From Thermohalobaculum sediminis (lineage in GTDB: Bacteria; Pseudomonadota; Alphaproteobacteria; Rhodobacterales; Rhodobacteraceae), in the NCBI RefSeq assembly GCF_023487995.1, contig NZ_JAMFKN010000007.1, forward strand, positions 124,001 through 188,000: a DNA stretch of 64,000 nt. Direction: 5' to 3'. Made by a program: the position numbers and the translations under genes. How positions within the stretch are numbered: position 1 is the first letter of the stretch; each line of letters opens with the position of its first letter. Below are positions 1-9,511 of the stretch, piece by piece. The notes under the pieces were generated by a model that saw nothing but the letters and a program-made list of their open reading frames with translations, searched no databases and was not told where the DNA came from.

Positions 1-231
1 GGGACACCCCTGCCGGCCGCGCTGATGGCAGGCGCGGAATGGGCGTTCGATGCGGTCTACACCCCCATCGACACCCAATTCCTGCAGGATGCCGCGGCCG
101 CGGGGCTGACCATCATCTCGGGCTACGAGTTGTTCTTCTATCAGGGCGTCGACGCCTGGGACATCTTCGTCGGCCGCCCGCTCGACCAGGCCCGCCTGCG
201 CGCGGCGCTGGCCGAGCCGGAGGCCGCGTGA
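1..231 (+). CDS. Shikimate dehydrogenase family protein, C-terminal end (partial at window start)
   Basis: Only the last 76 residues are in the window; the reading frame is open from base 1. The segment ISGYELFFYQGVDAWDIF is the C-terminal helix-strand region of AroE/quinate-shikimate dehydrogenases, which carries the conserved GxxMLxxQG-like element. These enzymes interconvert shikimate and 3-dehydroshikimate (or quinate and 3-dehydroquinate) with NAD(P). The next gene makes protocatechuate from 3-dehydroshikimate and its ATG shares one base with this stop, so a catabolic quinate/shikimate role is more likely than the biosynthetic AroE role. The family is clear; the substrate is inferred from context. 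Confidence 0.75.
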   Translation, partial: GTPLPAALMAGAEWAFDAVYTPIDTQFLQDAAAAGLTIISGYELFFYQGVDAWDIFVGRPLDQARLRAALAEPEAA

Positions 232-2090
232 TGCGCAGCTCCATCGCCACCGTCTCGCTGGGCGGCACGCTGCGCGAGAAGCTCGAGGCGGCAGCAGGCG
301 CGGGCTTCGAGGGGGTCGAGATCTTCGAGGCCGACATCCTCGCCCACGACGGCAGCCCCGCGGACGTGGGCCGGATGGTACGCGACCTCGGGCTCGAGAT
401 CGTGGCCTTCCAGCCCTTCCGCGACTTCGAGGGGATGCCCGAGCCCCGCCGCGCCCGCGGCTTCGAGCGCGCCCGGCGCAAGTTCGCGCTGATGAACGAG
501 CTTGGAGCGCCGCGGGTGCTGGTGTGCTCGAACGTCTCGCCGCACGCGCTGGGCGGCATCGACCGAGCCGCAGCCGACCTGCGCGAGCTCGGGCAGATCG
601 CCGCGGGCTTCGGCGTCGAGGTGGGGTTCGAGGCGCTGGCCTGGGGCGTCCATATCCGCGACTACCGCGACGCGTGGGAGGTGGTGCGCCGCGCCGATCA
701 CCCATCCGTCGGCATCATCCTGGACAGCTACCACACGCTCGCGCCCGGCTACCCGCTCGACCCGATCCGGTCGATCCCCGCCGACCGGATCAGCTTCGTG
801 CAGGTGGCCGACGCCCCGAAGATCGACATGGACCTGCTGCAGCTTTCGCGCCATTTCCGCTGCTTCCCCGGGCAGGGCGATCTCGACATCACGGGCTTCA
901 TGGCGGCGCTGGGGGCCACTGGCTATGATGGCTGGCTGAGCCACGAGATCTTCAACGACCGCTTCCGCATGGCCTCGCCCCGCCAGATCGCGCGCGACGG
1001 CGAACGGTCGATCATTGCCATGACCGGGCGCACCCGCGGCGGGCGCGTGCTGCCCGCGGCGCCGTCGCCCGAGGGCGTGGCCTTCATCGAGTTCGCCGTG
1101 TCCGAGGCCGAGGCGCCCGATCTCGCCCGGCTGATCGCGGCACTCGGCTTCCACCATGCCGGACAGCACCGCGCCAAGGATGTCGCCTGGTGGCGACAGG
1201 GTGACATCAACCTCGTCATCAACACCGAGACCGACGGCTTCGCGCATTCGCACTACATCACGCACGGGCCCTCGGTCGCCGCGATCGGGCTGTGGGTGAG
1301 CGACGCGGGCGTGCAGATGGACCGGGCCGAAGCACTGCTCGCGCAGTCCTTCCGCCAGCCGGTGGGGCCGGGCGAGCTCGAGATCCCGGCGATCCGCGGC
1401 GTGGGCGGCGCGTTGATCTACTTCCTCGACCGCAAGGGCCCGCTGGGCCGTGTCTGGGAGGTGGAGTTCGAGCCGGTCGGCGGCGAAGGCGACGATGCCG
1501 ACCTGACCGTCGTCGACCACATCGCGCAATCGGTGTTCTTCGAGGAGCTGCCCGGCTGGCGGCTGTTCTACCGCACCGTCCTGTCCCTGGGAAAAACTCC
1601 GCAGGTCGACGTGGTCGACCCCGCAGGGCTGGTCGAGAGCGAGGTGCTGCACACCGCCGACCGCGCGCTGCAGATCGCGCTCAACGCGAGCCAGGCGCGC
1701 CAGACCCAGTCGAGCCGCTTCATCAACGAGTTCTTCGGCGCGGGTGTGCAGCACATCGCCTTCGCGACCGGCGACATCTTCGAGGCCGCGCGCCGGATGC
1801 GGGCCGCGGGCTTCGAGCCGCTGCCGATCCCGGAGAACTATTACGACGACCTCGAGGCGCGCTTCGACCTCGAGCCCACGCTGAGCGCCAAGCTGCGCGC
1901 GCTCGACATCCTCTATGACGAGGACGAGCATGGGGCGTATTACCAAGTCTACACCCGCGTGTTCGCCGACCGCTTCTTCTTCGAGGTGGTCTGCCGCGAG
2001 GGCTATCGCGGGTTCGGGGCACCGAACGCGCCGATCCGGCTGGCGGCGCAGGCGCGCCTCTCGCGTCACCCGGCGGTGCCGCGCCGGTGA
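231..2090 (+). CDS. quiC: 3-dehydroshikimate dehydratase (QuiC1-type, TIM barrel plus HPPD-like domain)
   Basis: A 619-residue protein that should dehydrate 3-dehydroshikimate to protocatechuate. The N-terminal half (about 1-270) is an AP-endonuclease-2/xylose-isomerase-like TIM barrel with metal-site segments GFEALAW, ILDSYHT, FVQVAD and LSHEIF. The C-terminal half (about 285-605) has two glyoxalase/HPPD-like modules with VDHIAQ, VQHIAF and FFFEVV. This two-domain architecture and length are typical of QuiC1 proteins, which are often mis-annotated as 4-hydroxyphenylpyruvate dioxygenase. Its ATG overlaps the preceding stop by one base, so the start is set by coupling even though an in-frame upstream extension is open. 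Protocatechuate dioxygenase follows at once, which supports the reaction. Confidence 0.88.
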   Translation: MRSSIATVSLGGTLREKLEAAAGAGFEGVEIFEADILAHDGSPADVGRMVRDLGLEIVAFQPFRDFEGMPEPRRARGFERARRKFALMNELGAPRVLVCSNVSPHALGGIDRAAADLRELGQIAAGFGVEVGFEALAWGVHIRDYRDAWEVVRRADHPSVGIILDSYHTLAPGYPLDPIRSIPADRISFVQVADAPKIDMDLLQLSRHFRCFPGQGDLDITGFMAALGATGYDGWLSHEIFNDRFRMASPRQIARDGERSIIAMTGRTRGGRVLPAAPSPEGVAFIEFAVSEAEAPDLARLIAALGFHHAGQHRAKDVAWWRQGDINLVINTETDGFAHSHYITHGPSVAAIGLWVSDAGVQMDRAEALLAQSFRQPVGPGELEIPAIRGVGGALIYFLDRKGPLGRVWEVEFEPVGGEGDDADLTVVDHIAQSVFFEELPGWRLFYRTVLSLGKTPQVDVVDPAGLVESEVLHTADRALQIALNASQARQTQSSRFINEFFGAGVQHIAFATGDIFEAARRMRAAGFEPLPIPENYYDDLEARFDLEPTLSAKLRALDILYDEDEHGAYYQVYTRVFADRFFFEVVCREGYRGFGAPNAPIRLAAQARLSRHPAVPRR

Positions 2091-2131
2091 CGTGCCACGA
2101 CAACACGAGCCCGCCCCAGGGGAGAGAGACG

Positions 2132-2860
2132 ATGAACCGACCGACCGACGAATTCTTCCAGCGCGACCGGACCTGGCATCCCCCTGCCTATGCGCGCGAC
2201 TACAAGACCAGCGTGGCGCGCTCGCCCAGCTTGCCGCTGCTGTCGCTGCAGCAGTCGCTCTCCGAGGTGACGGGCCCCACTTTCGGGCATCGCGACATCG
2301 GGCCGCTGGACCACGACCTGATCCGCAACTACGCCCATGGCGGCGAGCCGGTTGGCGAGCGCATCATCGTCCACGGCCGGGTGCTGGACGAGAACGCGCG
2401 GCCCGTGCCGAACACGCTGGTCGAGGTCTGGCAGGCCAATGCGGGCGGACGCTACCGGCACAAGAAGGACACCTATCTCGCGCCCATCGACCCCAATTTC
2501 GGCGGCTGCGGCCGGGCGCTGACCGACGAAGAGGGGCGCTACTTCTTCCGCACGGTCAAGCCTGGCGCCTATCCATGGCGCAACTGGGTGAACAACTGGC
2601 GCCCCGCGCATATCCATGTGTCGGTGTTCGGCTCGGGCTTTGCGCAACGTCTGATCACGCAGATGTATTTCGAGGGCGACCCGCTGATCCACCGCTGTCC
2701 GATCGTCAACACCATCCCCGATCCGCGCGCGATCGACAGCCTGATCGCGCCCTTGGACTTGAACGCGGCCGTGCCGCTCGACAGCCTCGCCTACAAGTTC
2801 GATATCGTGCTGCGCGGGCGGCGCTCGACGCTGTTCGAGAACCGGCTGGAGGGGAACTGA
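2132..2860 (+). CDS. pcaH: Protocatechuate 3,4-dioxygenase beta subunit
   Basis: Iron-bearing subunit of the intradiol dioxygenase that opens protocatechuate to 3-carboxy-cis,cis-muconate. With the ATG at 2132 the protein has 242 residues, and the four iron ligands fall at Tyr108 (GGRYRH), Tyr147 (PGAYPW), His160 and His162 (RPAHIH), the same numbers used for the Pseudomonas enzyme. A GGAGAGAG Shine-Dalgarno stands just before this ATG, so the in-frame GTG at 2087 is rejected as the start. The alpha subunit begins three bases after the stop. Confidence 0.96.
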   Translation: MNRPTDEFFQRDRTWHPPAYARDYKTSVARSPSLPLLSLQQSLSEVTGPTFGHRDIGPLDHDLIRNYAHGGEPVGERIIVHGRVLDENARPVPNTLVEVWQANAGGRYRHKKDTYLAPIDPNFGGCGRALTDEEGRYFFRTVKPGAYPWRNWVNNWRPAHIHVSVFGSGFAQRLITQMYFEGDPLIHRCPIVNTIPDPRAIDSLIAPLDLNAAVPLDSLAYKFDIVLRGRRSTLFENRLEGN

Positions 2861-2863
2861 GCC

Positions 2864-3481
2864 ATGAGCCAACCGCTTGACTACCTCAAGGAGACCCCCT
2901 CGCAGACCGCCGGGCCCTATGTCCATATCGGGCTCGCGCCCGGGGCCGCGGGGTTCGAGATCTTCGAGACCGAGCTCGGTCGCGACATCGCCGGACCCAA
3001 TGCCGCGGGCGAGCGCATCCGCATCGAGGGCACGGTGTTCGACGGCACCGGCGCGCCGATGAAGGACGTGCTGATCGAGACCTGGCAGGCCAATGCCGCC
3101 GGCATCCACCCCCACCCCGCCGACCCGCGCGTATCGGAGGTCGAGGCGGGCTTCCGCGGCTGGGGGCGGGTGATTTCCGACTTCGACACCGGCCTCTGGT
3201 CGGTCGACACCGTCAAGCCGGGCGCGGTCAGAGGCCGCAGCGGGCGCATGATGGCGCCGCATATCAGCCTCTGGATCGTCGCGCGCGGCATCAATGTCGG
3301 GCTCCAGACCCGGCTCTATTTCGGCGACGAGGACGCGGCCAACGCCGCCGACCCCTTGCTGAACCTGATCGAGCAGGTCCACCGCCGCGCGACGCTGATC
3401 GCCGAGCGCACCGCCCCCGGGCGCTACCGTTTCGACATCCACCTGCAAGGCGATCGCGAGACCGTCTTCTTCGACATCTGA
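2864..3481 (+). CDS. pcaG: Protocatechuate 3,4-dioxygenase alpha subunit
   Basis: A 205-residue intradiol-dioxygenase fold protein that pairs with PcaH. The N-terminus has TPSQTAGPYVHIGLAPG, the family hallmark of alpha subunits, which contribute to the active-site wall but lack the full tyrosine/histidine iron set. Length matches PcaG. It starts three bases after pcaH and is followed twelve bases later by the keto-acid cleavage gene, so the three are one transcript. Confidence 0.95.
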   Translation: MSQPLDYLKETPSQTAGPYVHIGLAPGAAGFEIFETELGRDIAGPNAAGERIRIEGTVFDGTGAPMKDVLIETWQANAAGIHPHPADPRVSEVEAGFRGWGRVISDFDTGLWSVDTVKPGAVRGRSGRMMAPHISLWIVARGINVGLQTRLYFGDEDAANAADPLLNLIEQVHRRATLIAERTAPGRYRFDIHLQGDRETVFFDI

Positions 3482-3493
3482 GGAGGCCCCAGG

Positions 3494-4327
3494 ATGACCA
3501 GGCCCTGCATCATCTGCGTCGCGATCACTGGCTCGGTGCCGCGGAAGGCCGACAACCCTGCCGTGCCGATCACCATCGCCGAACAGGTCGAATCGACCCA
3601 CGAGGCCTTCGAGGCCGGCGCCTCGATCGCGCATCTGCATGTCAGGAACGACGACGAGACGCCGACCTCGGACCCCGAGAAGTTCGCCCGCCTGAAGGAG
3701 GGGCTGGAGAAGCACTGCCCCGGCATCATCGTGCAGTTCTCGACCGGCGGGCGCTCGGGCGCGGGCGCGGCGCGCGGCGGCATGCTGCCGCTCGGGCCCG
3801 ACATGGCCTCGCTGACCGTGGGCTCGAACAACTTCCCGACGCGGGTCTACGAGAACCCGCCGGATCTGGTGGACTGGCTCGCCGCCGAGATGCGCACCTA
3901 CCAGATCAAGCCGGAGATCGAGGCCTTCGACCTCAGCCACATCTTCCAGGCGGCGGCGATGAACCGCGACGGGCGCATCCCGGGGCAGCTCTACATCCAG
4001 TTCGTGATGGGCGTGAAGAACGCCATGCCGGTCGACCGCGAGGTGTTCGACTTCTACGTCCACACCGTCAAGCGCCTCGCCCCGGACGCCGAGTGGTGCG
4101 CGGCCGGGATCGGACGCCACCAGATCACGCTGAACGAGTGGTGCATCGCCGCCGGCGGCCACTGCCGCACCGGGCTCGAGGACAATGTGCGCCTCGACCG
4201 CGACCGCCTCGCGCCCTCGAACGCGGCGTTGGTGCGGCGCACGGTCGAGCTCTGCGGGAAGTTCGAGCGGCCCGTGGCCACCGTGGCCGAGGCGCGCGCG
4301 ATCCTTGGCCTCCGGCCCGCGGCCTGA
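3494..4327 (+). CDS. BKACE-family beta-keto acid cleavage enzyme (DUF849)
   Basis: A 277-residue TIM-barrel protein of the 3-keto-5-aminohexanoate cleavage enzyme family. AHLHVRNDD near residues 46-54 supplies the two zinc-binding histidines, and QFSTGGRSGAG plus the LNEWCIAAGGHCRTGLEDN segment are the usual substrate and acetyl-CoA site regions. The family condenses a beta-keto acid with acetyl-CoA to give acetoacetate and a shorter acyl-CoA. Lying between pcaHG and pcaB, it could act on beta-ketoadipate (giving succinyl-CoA and acetoacetate) and so replace PcaIJ and PcaF, none of which is in this window. The family call is firm, the substrate is inference. Confidence 0.85.
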   Translation: MTRPCIICVAITGSVPRKADNPAVPITIAEQVESTHEAFEAGASIAHLHVRNDDETPTSDPEKFARLKEGLEKHCPGIIVQFSTGGRSGAGAARGGMLPLGPDMASLTVGSNNFPTRVYENPPDLVDWLAAEMRTYQIKPEIEAFDLSHIFQAAAMNRDGRIPGQLYIQFVMGVKNAMPVDREVFDFYVHTVKRLAPDAEWCAAGIGRHQITLNEWCIAAGGHCRTGLEDNVRLDRDRLAPSNAALVRRTVELCGKFERPVATVAEARAILGLRPAA

Positions 4328-4328
4328 C

Positions 4329-5657
4329 GTGACCGGCACCGCCCCCAACCCGCTGCTCGCGGGGCTCTACGGCGACGCCGAGGTCGTGGCGCACCTGTCG
4401 CCCGAGGCAGAGATCGGCGCGATGATCCGCTTCGAGGCGGCGCTCGCCCGCGTAGAGGCGCGGCTCGGCATCATCCCGGACGAAGCGGGCGCCGCGATCG
4501 ACGCCGTGCTCGGGGGCTTGCGCATCCCTGCCGAGAGCCTCGCGGCCGGCACGACCGCGGCGGGGGTGCCGGTGCCGGGCCTCGTCAAGGCGCTGCGGTC
4601 GGCAGTGGGTGCGCCGCATGGCGGGTATGTGCACTGGGGCGCGACCTCGCAGGACGCGATGGACACGGGGCTCGTGCTGCGGCTCGGCCCGATCCTCGAC
4701 ATCCTCGAGCAGCGGCTGCGGCGCCTGGTGGACCTGCTGGCGGGCGAGGCGCGGCGCCATGCCCGCCTGCCGATGGCCGGGCGCACGCGCTCGCAGATCG
4801 CGACGCCGACGACGCTGGGGCTGCGCATCGCGGCCTGGCTTGCGCCACTCGCGCGCTGCCTCGACCGGCTGGCCGAGCTGCGGCCGCGGCTCCTCGTGGT
4901 CCAGCTTGGCGGCGCGTCGGGCAATCTCTCGATCCTCGGCGCGCAGGGGCCGGCCGCGATGGAGGCGCTGGCCGCCGAGCTTGGGCTCGCGGTGCCCGCC
5001 AAGCCCTGGGGGACCGAGCGCGACGGGCTTGTCGAGCTCGCCAACTGGCTTGCCATGGTCTCGGGCCTGCTCGGCCGGATCGGCGCGGACCTGATCGTGA
5101 TGGGGCGCTCCGAGATCGCCGAGCTTGCCGCAGGCCAAGGCGGGGGCTCCTCGACCATGCCGCAGAAGGCGAACCCCGTGGCGGCCGAGACGCTGATCAC
5201 GCTCGCGCGCATCGCCGCTGCCCAGACGGGCCTGATGCAGGCCGCCCTGATCCATACCGAGGAGCGCGACGCCACCGCCTGGGCCATCGAATGGGCGGCG
5301 CTGCCGCAGCTTTTGACCGCGACGGGCGCTGGGGTCACGCACGCACTGTCGCTGGCCGCAAGCCTGCGCCCCGCGCCCGGGCGGATGCAGGGCGCCATGG
5401 CGACGGGCGGCGGCGCGATCGAGGCCGAGGCGCTGGCCTTCGCCCTCGCGCGCCATGTGCCCCTCGACGAGGCGCAGGCGATCGTCAAGGCCGCCGCCCG
5501 GCGCGTCGCCGAGGCGGGCGGCACGCTCGGCGAGCGGCTTACCGAGCTGTGCCATGCGCGCGGCCTTCCCGCGCCCGCGCCCGGCAGCGGCGACGCGACC
5601 GACGCCGCGGCGGCGCTGGTCGAGCGGCTCCTCGACGCGCTCGGTCGCCCCGGCTGA
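4329..5657 (+). CDS. pcaB: 3-carboxy-cis,cis-muconate cycloisomerase
   Basis: A 442-residue member of the fumarase/aspartase/argininosuccinate-lyase superfamily with the signature SSTMPQKANP. In this pathway it lactonises 3-carboxy-muconate to 4-carboxymuconolactone. The start is a GTG at 4329, one base after the BKACE stop; the frame is open further upstream but that stretch overlaps the preceding gene and does not resemble the family. HYGGYVHWGATSQD-like sequence (visible as GGYVHWGATSQDAMDT) matches PcaB. No pcaD or pcaL follows; the decarboxylase pcaC is about 18 kb away. Confidence 0.92.
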   Translation: MTGTAPNPLLAGLYGDAEVVAHLSPEAEIGAMIRFEAALARVEARLGIIPDEAGAAIDAVLGGLRIPAESLAAGTTAAGVPVPGLVKALRSAVGAPHGGYVHWGATSQDAMDTGLVLRLGPILDILEQRLRRLVDLLAGEARRHARLPMAGRTRSQIATPTTLGLRIAAWLAPLARCLDRLAELRPRLLVVQLGGASGNLSILGAQGPAAMEALAAELGLAVPAKPWGTERDGLVELANWLAMVSGLLGRIGADLIVMGRSEIAELAAGQGGGSSTMPQKANPVAAETLITLARIAAAQTGLMQAALIHTEERDATAWAIEWAALPQLLTATGAGVTHALSLAASLRPAPGRMQGAMATGGGAIEAEALAFALARHVPLDEAQAIVKAAARRVAEAGGTLGERLTELCHARGLPAPAPGSGDATDAAAALVERLLDALGRPG

Positions 5658-5738
5658 GGGCCCGCGCAGCGCGCGGGTGTTGATTCCCGGCGGCCGCGAT
5701 GCTCAAGTCCCCGTCGGGGGTATCGGGGGCGCGGCGAC

Positions 5739-6509
5739 ATGGCGCTGTTCTGGCGTATCTGGCTTGCGATCAGTGCGATCAACCTGCTGATCCTGGCGAT
5801 CTTCGTCGGGCTCGCCACGCTGCAGTTCGCCACCATCCAGTCGCGGCTGGTCGGCGAGCGGCTCGAGGTCATCGCCGGCCATGCTGCCGGCCCCTTCGAG
5901 GCCGCCGCGCGGCTCGGCCTGCCGCTCGGCGGCGTGCGCAATGCCAGCGGCCTGCTGCTGCGCATCCAGCAGACGGATGCCGACATCTCGGCCATCCATG
6001 TCTTCGCCCCGGATGGCGCGATCCTGCACTCGACCGATCCGGCGCCGCCGCCGCGGATCCCGCCCGGCGCCATCGCGGCGAGGAGCATGGCGGCCGCGGG
6101 CTCCTGGGCGGGCAACGACCGCGGCGAGCCCTTTGGCGGGGCCGAGATCCGCGACACCTCGGGCCGCAGCGTCGGCGGCGTCCTCGTCCTCTACCCGGCG
6201 GCGCCGAGCGTCACGCGCATCCGCGCGATGGGGTCCGAGCTGATGGTCTCGGCCCTCGTGATCCTCGTGCTCGCGACCGGGCTCGGTGGCGCCCTGATCC
6301 GGGCGGGGCTGCGCCGCGAGTTCCGTGGCTTCGAGGCGCTCGAGGCCGCCATCCACGGCTTCGAACGCGACGCCTGGCGAAGCGCGGCGGGCGCACCGCC
6401 TGCGACGCCACCCGGGGGCGAGGGCATCCGCGCCCGGCTCGATGCCGCCGAGACCCGCTACCGCGAGACGGGCCGGACGCTCGAGCGCTCGGCGGAGCCA
6501 ACGCGATGA
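5739..6509 (+). CDS. Two-TM membrane protein with extracytoplasmic sensor-like domain
   Basis: A 256-residue protein of unknown function. A first membrane helix spans about residues 5-28, a periplasmic region about 30-165, and a second helix about 168-190; the last 65 residues are charged and cytoplasmic. The layout is that of a histidine-kinase or chemoreceptor input half, but no HAMP-kinase, GGDEF or phosphatase output domain follows. The ATG of the next gene overlaps its stop (ATGA), so the two products are translated together and may form a complex. It could be a membrane-anchored accessory sensor for the sensor-MFS fusion, or the remnant of a larger sensor that lost its output domain. 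Confidence 0.6.
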   Translation: MALFWRIWLAISAINLLILAIFVGLATLQFATIQSRLVGERLEVIAGHAAGPFEAAARLGLPLGGVRNASGLLLRIQQTDADISAIHVFAPDGAILHSTDPAPPPRIPPGAIAARSMAAAGSWAGNDRGEPFGGAEIRDTSGRSVGGVLVLYPAAPSVTRIRAMGSELMVSALVILVLATGLGGALIRAGLRREFRGFEALEAAIHGFERDAWRSAAGAPPATPPGGEGIRARLDAAETRYRETGRTLERSAEPTR

Positions 6510-8503
6510 GCGACGGGACCTCCATCGGGCCAGATCACGAGGGCCTGCGCGTCAGGCTCTCGCGGGCGCTGGCGGTCGTCGTCACGGCGACGGTGCTCGC
6601 GCTCGGTATCGTCTCGGTCTGGGCCTTCGAGACGGCCGTCGCGCCCGAGCTGGCAAACCGCACCCGGCTGATCGGTCTGATCCTGCGCGACGAGGTGCAG
6701 CGCGCGCTCGATCTCGGCATCCCCTTCGACGCGCTGGTGGGCGTCGAGGTCTATCTGGCGGACACCATCGAGAAGTTCGACGAGGTCGAGCGCATCGCCA
6801 TCTCGTCGCAGACCGGGCGCGTCATCGCGGAATACAGGCGGCCTGAGAGTGGCGGCTTCCTCGCCGAGAGCGCGCTGTGGGACGCCGTGGCGATGCGGGC
6901 CGCCACCTTCAGCCTGCCGATCCTCGACGGCAACCGGCTGGTCGGCGAGATCGCCATAGACGTCAGTCCGGGCTTCGTCCGCACGCGCATGCGCGACGTG
7001 TTCCTCGACATCGTCGTCATCGCGCTGGTCGCGGTGCTGATCGCGCTCGAGCTTGCGCTGGCGATCGTCACGCAGTCGGTGAGCAAGCCTCTGGCGCGGG
7101 TGATGCGCCTGCTCGACGAGCAGCGCGCGGGGGTCTTCCTGCATCGGATCCGGCCGGGCGGTCTCGGCGGGCTGGGGCGCACGGCGGCGCGCCTCAACGA
7201 CCATGCGGCCGACCTCGCGCAGCGCTTCGCGGCCCTGCCATCGGCCGCGTGCGCAAGGCTCGAGGCGGCGGCGGGGACACGCTTCGCCGCGGGTCTACCG
7301 GCGCAGCTGCGGCTGACCGATCTTGCCGACATCCGGCTTTCGCTTTTCCTGCTGTCGGTCGGCAGCGAGATCGCGGCCGCATTCCTGCCGGTCTATTCCC
7401 GCGCGGCAGCCCGCCCCGACTGGCTGCCGCCCGAACTGGCGGCGGCGGCGCCACTCCTCGCCTACCTCGCCGCGATCGCCTGCCTCACGCCCTTCGGCAG
7501 CAGGCTGGTCCGGCATGTCGGCGCGCGCGCGCTGTTTCTGGGGTCGCTGCCGGTCATCGTCGTCGCGCTCGCCGCGATGGGCTTCGCGCAGAGCGTGGCC
7601 GGGATCGCGCTGTGGCGCGGCGTGATCGGCCTCGCCTACGCCGCCGCGACCATCGCCTGCCAGGATTACGCCATCCGGGCCGGCGGCACCGCGGGGGCCG
7701 CGCGCGCCGTGGGCGGGTTCATGGCCGTCATCTACGCCGGCGTGTTCTGCGGCGCCTCCATCGGCGGCGTCGTGGCCGACCGGTTCGGGACCGAGGCGGC
7801 CTTCATGCTCGCCGCCGGCCTCGTGGCGCTTGCGGGCGCGCTTGCCCTCGGGACCATGGTGGGCGACCCGCGCGGCGCCGCCCGGACGCAGCCCCGACCG
7901 CGCGCGGCGCCCGCTCGGCGCCCGCTGGACCTGCGCCATCTCGCGCTGGTGCTTGGGATCGCGATGCCGCTCAATGCCGCGACAGCGATCGTCGTCTGGT
8001 ATCTCACGCCCCTGATGCTGACCGAGGCCGGTGCCGGTCCGGCCGAAACGGGCCGGGTAGTCATGCTCTACTACCTCGCCGCGGTCCTTTTCGGCGCGCG
8101 GACCACCCGCTTCGCCGAGGGCCGGTCGGGGCCCACCGGCCCGGTCCTTGCCGGTGCGCTGATCGCAGGCTGCGCGCTCATGTCCCTCGCGCTCTGGAGC
8201 GGGTTCTGGCCGATCGCCGCGATGATCGCGGTGCTGGGCCTCGGCCACACGCTGATCCGCGCGCCGCAATACGCCATCGCCGTGGCGATCGAGGCACGGG
8301 GCGGGCCCGGCCTCGGGACGCTCAGGCTGTTCGAGCGGATCGGGGCGATCGCAGGCCTTCTGATGGCCGCGCTGCTGATCGGGCCGCAGGGGGCAGGGGC
8401 GGGAATCGCCCTGCTCGGTCTTGCGGTCCTTGCCGGCGCGGGCCTTTATGCCGTGGTCCTGATCCTCGATCGCGACGGGCAAGGACGCGGAAGGACGCCA
8501 TGA
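6506..8503 (+). CDS. Sensor-HAMP-MFS fusion transporter
   Basis: A 665-residue fusion. Residues about 20-45 form a membrane helix, about 46-160 an extracytoplasmic domain, and about 165-192 a second helix followed by a HAMP-like linker (SVSKPLARVMRLL). From about residue 275 to the end it is a 12-helix major facilitator superfamily transporter, with motif-A-like GSRLVRHVGARALFLGS between helices 2 and 3 and GGVVADRFGTEAAF in the middle. Such a signal-input module in front of an MFS permease suggests transport gated or tuned by an outside signal. It overlaps the genes on both sides by four bases, so the three-gene unit is translationally coupled. The substrate is unknown. Confidence 0.7.
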   Translation: MSDGTSIGPDHEGLRVRLSRALAVVVTATVLALGIVSVWAFETAVAPELANRTRLIGLILRDEVQRALDLGIPFDALVGVEVYLADTIEKFDEVERIAISSQTGRVIAEYRRPESGGFLAESALWDAVAMRAATFSLPILDGNRLVGEIAIDVSPGFVRTRMRDVFLDIVVIALVAVLIALELALAIVTQSVSKPLARVMRLLDEQRAGVFLHRIRPGGLGGLGRTAARLNDHAADLAQRFAALPSAACARLEAAAGTRFAAGLPAQLRLTDLADIRLSLFLLSVGSEIAAAFLPVYSRAAARPDWLPPELAAAAPLLAYLAAIACLTPFGSRLVRHVGARALFLGSLPVIVVALAAMGFAQSVAGIALWRGVIGLAYAAATIACQDYAIRAGGTAGAARAVGGFMAVIYAGVFCGASIGGVVADRFGTEAAFMLAAGLVALAGALALGTMVGDPRGAARTQPRPRAAPARRPLDLRHLALVLGIAMPLNAATAIVVWYLTPLMLTEAGAGPAETGRVVMLYYLAAVLFGARTTRFAEGRSGPTGPVLAGALIAGCALMSLALWSGFWPIAAMIAVLGLGHTLIRAPQYAIAVAIEARGGPGLGTLRLFERIGAIAGLLMAALLIGPQGAGAGIALLGLAVLAGAGLYAVVLILDRDGQGRGRTP

Positions 8504-9504
8504 GGAGCCGGAGCTTGCTGGAAGCCGTCAGGGGTGCACTGCTCGCAATCGGGCTTCTGGCCGCGGGCGCAACGACGGCGGCGGCCGCCGACATCACGAT
8601 CATGGTGGCGACATGGCGCGGCTGCGAGGAAGCCTGCGAGGGGTTCCGGGACGAAATCGCCGGCTCGGGCCTCGATGCCGAGATCGTGCTGCGGGACGCC
8701 GACCGAGATACCGCGCGAATCCCGGCCTTCGCGGCGGAGGCGCGCGAGCGGCAGGTCGACCTCGTCCTCACCTGGGGAACCACGGTTTCGGTTGGCTTTG
8801 CGCAGGCGCTCGCTGACGCGGACGGCGCCGCCATCCCGCAGGTGTTCACCGTCGTCGCCGACCCCGTGGGCGCTGGCCTCGTCGAGAGCCTCGAGAACAG
8901 CGGGCGGCCGAACATCACCGGCACCTACAACCGGGTGCCCGAGGCGGTGAACATCGACACGATCCGCGCCTACATGCCGGGCTTCAGCCGGCTCGGCCTG
9001 ATCTACAACGAGAACGAGCCGAACTCCGCCCTTAAGCGCGACGAACTGGCCGAGCTGGCCGGAGCGCTCGGCTTCGAGCTCGTCGCGCGCGCCCTGCCGC
9101 TGGGCGACGACGGCAAGCCGCGCCCCGAAGACCTCGCGGCCGAGGCGGCGGCGTTGAAGGCGGCGGGGGTCGAGTTCGTCTATCTGGGCTCGTCGTCCTT
9201 CCTTCGCGCGCATGGCCGCGAGCTTGCGGAAGCGACACGGGCGGCGGGACTCCCGCTCCTCAGCCCCTACGAGGAGATGGTGCGCTCGGGCGAGGCGCTG
9301 ATCTCGGTCGCCGCGCGCTATCACGATGTGGGCCGGCTTGCGGCGCAGCAGGCGCTCCGCATCCTCAGGGACGGGGCGTCGGCCGGGGAACTGCCGGTCG
9401 CCCGCGTCACCGGCTTTGCCGTGGTGATCAATCTCGGCGTGGCCCGCGCGCTCGGGCGCTTTCCGCCGATCGGCCTCCTGCAGGTGGCCGAGACGGTGAA
9501 CTGA
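8500..9504 (+). CDS. ABC_sub_bind-type periplasmic binding protein
   Basis: A 334-residue secreted protein with a typical signal peptide ending near ATTAAAA (about residue 28). The rest matches the TrpX/ABC_sub_bind (DUF534-type) two-lobed fold: VDLVLTWGTTVS, PQVFTVVADPVGAGLV and NITGTYNRVPE are characteristic blocks. Family members serve ABC permeases or act as ligand sensors. No ABC permease or ATPase lies nearby; the coupled partner is a sensor-MFS fusion, so the protein may present ligand to that sensor domain. It ends seven bases from the convergent acetate kinase gene. Confidence 0.8.
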   Translation: MRSRSLLEAVRGALLAIGLLAAGATTAAAADITIMVATWRGCEEACEGFRDEIAGSGLDAEIVLRDADRDTARIPAFAAEARERQVDLVLTWGTTVSVGFAQALADADGAAIPQVFTVVADPVGAGLVESLENSGRPNITGTYNRVPEAVNIDTIRAYMPGFSRLGLIYNENEPNSALKRDELAELAGALGFELVARALPLGDDGKPRPEDLAAEAAALKAAGVEFVYLGSSSFLRAHGRELAEATRAAGLPLLSPYEEMVRSGEALISVAARYHDVGRLAAQQALRILRDGASAGELPVARVTGFAVVINLGVARALGRFPPIGLLQVAETVN

Positions 9505-9511
9505 CCCTGCG

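Noticed and set aside
231-2090. 4-hydroxyphenylpyruvate dioxygenase
   Set aside because: Only the C-terminal half resembles HPPD; the TIM-barrel half and the pca/shikimate context identify 3-dehydroshikimate dehydratase.
141-4348. Very long open frames antisense to the pca genes
   Set aside because: High GC leaves few stops in shadow frames. Their products have no family motifs, are rich in Arg, Ala, Gly and Asp, and lie opposite genes with clear catalytic residues.
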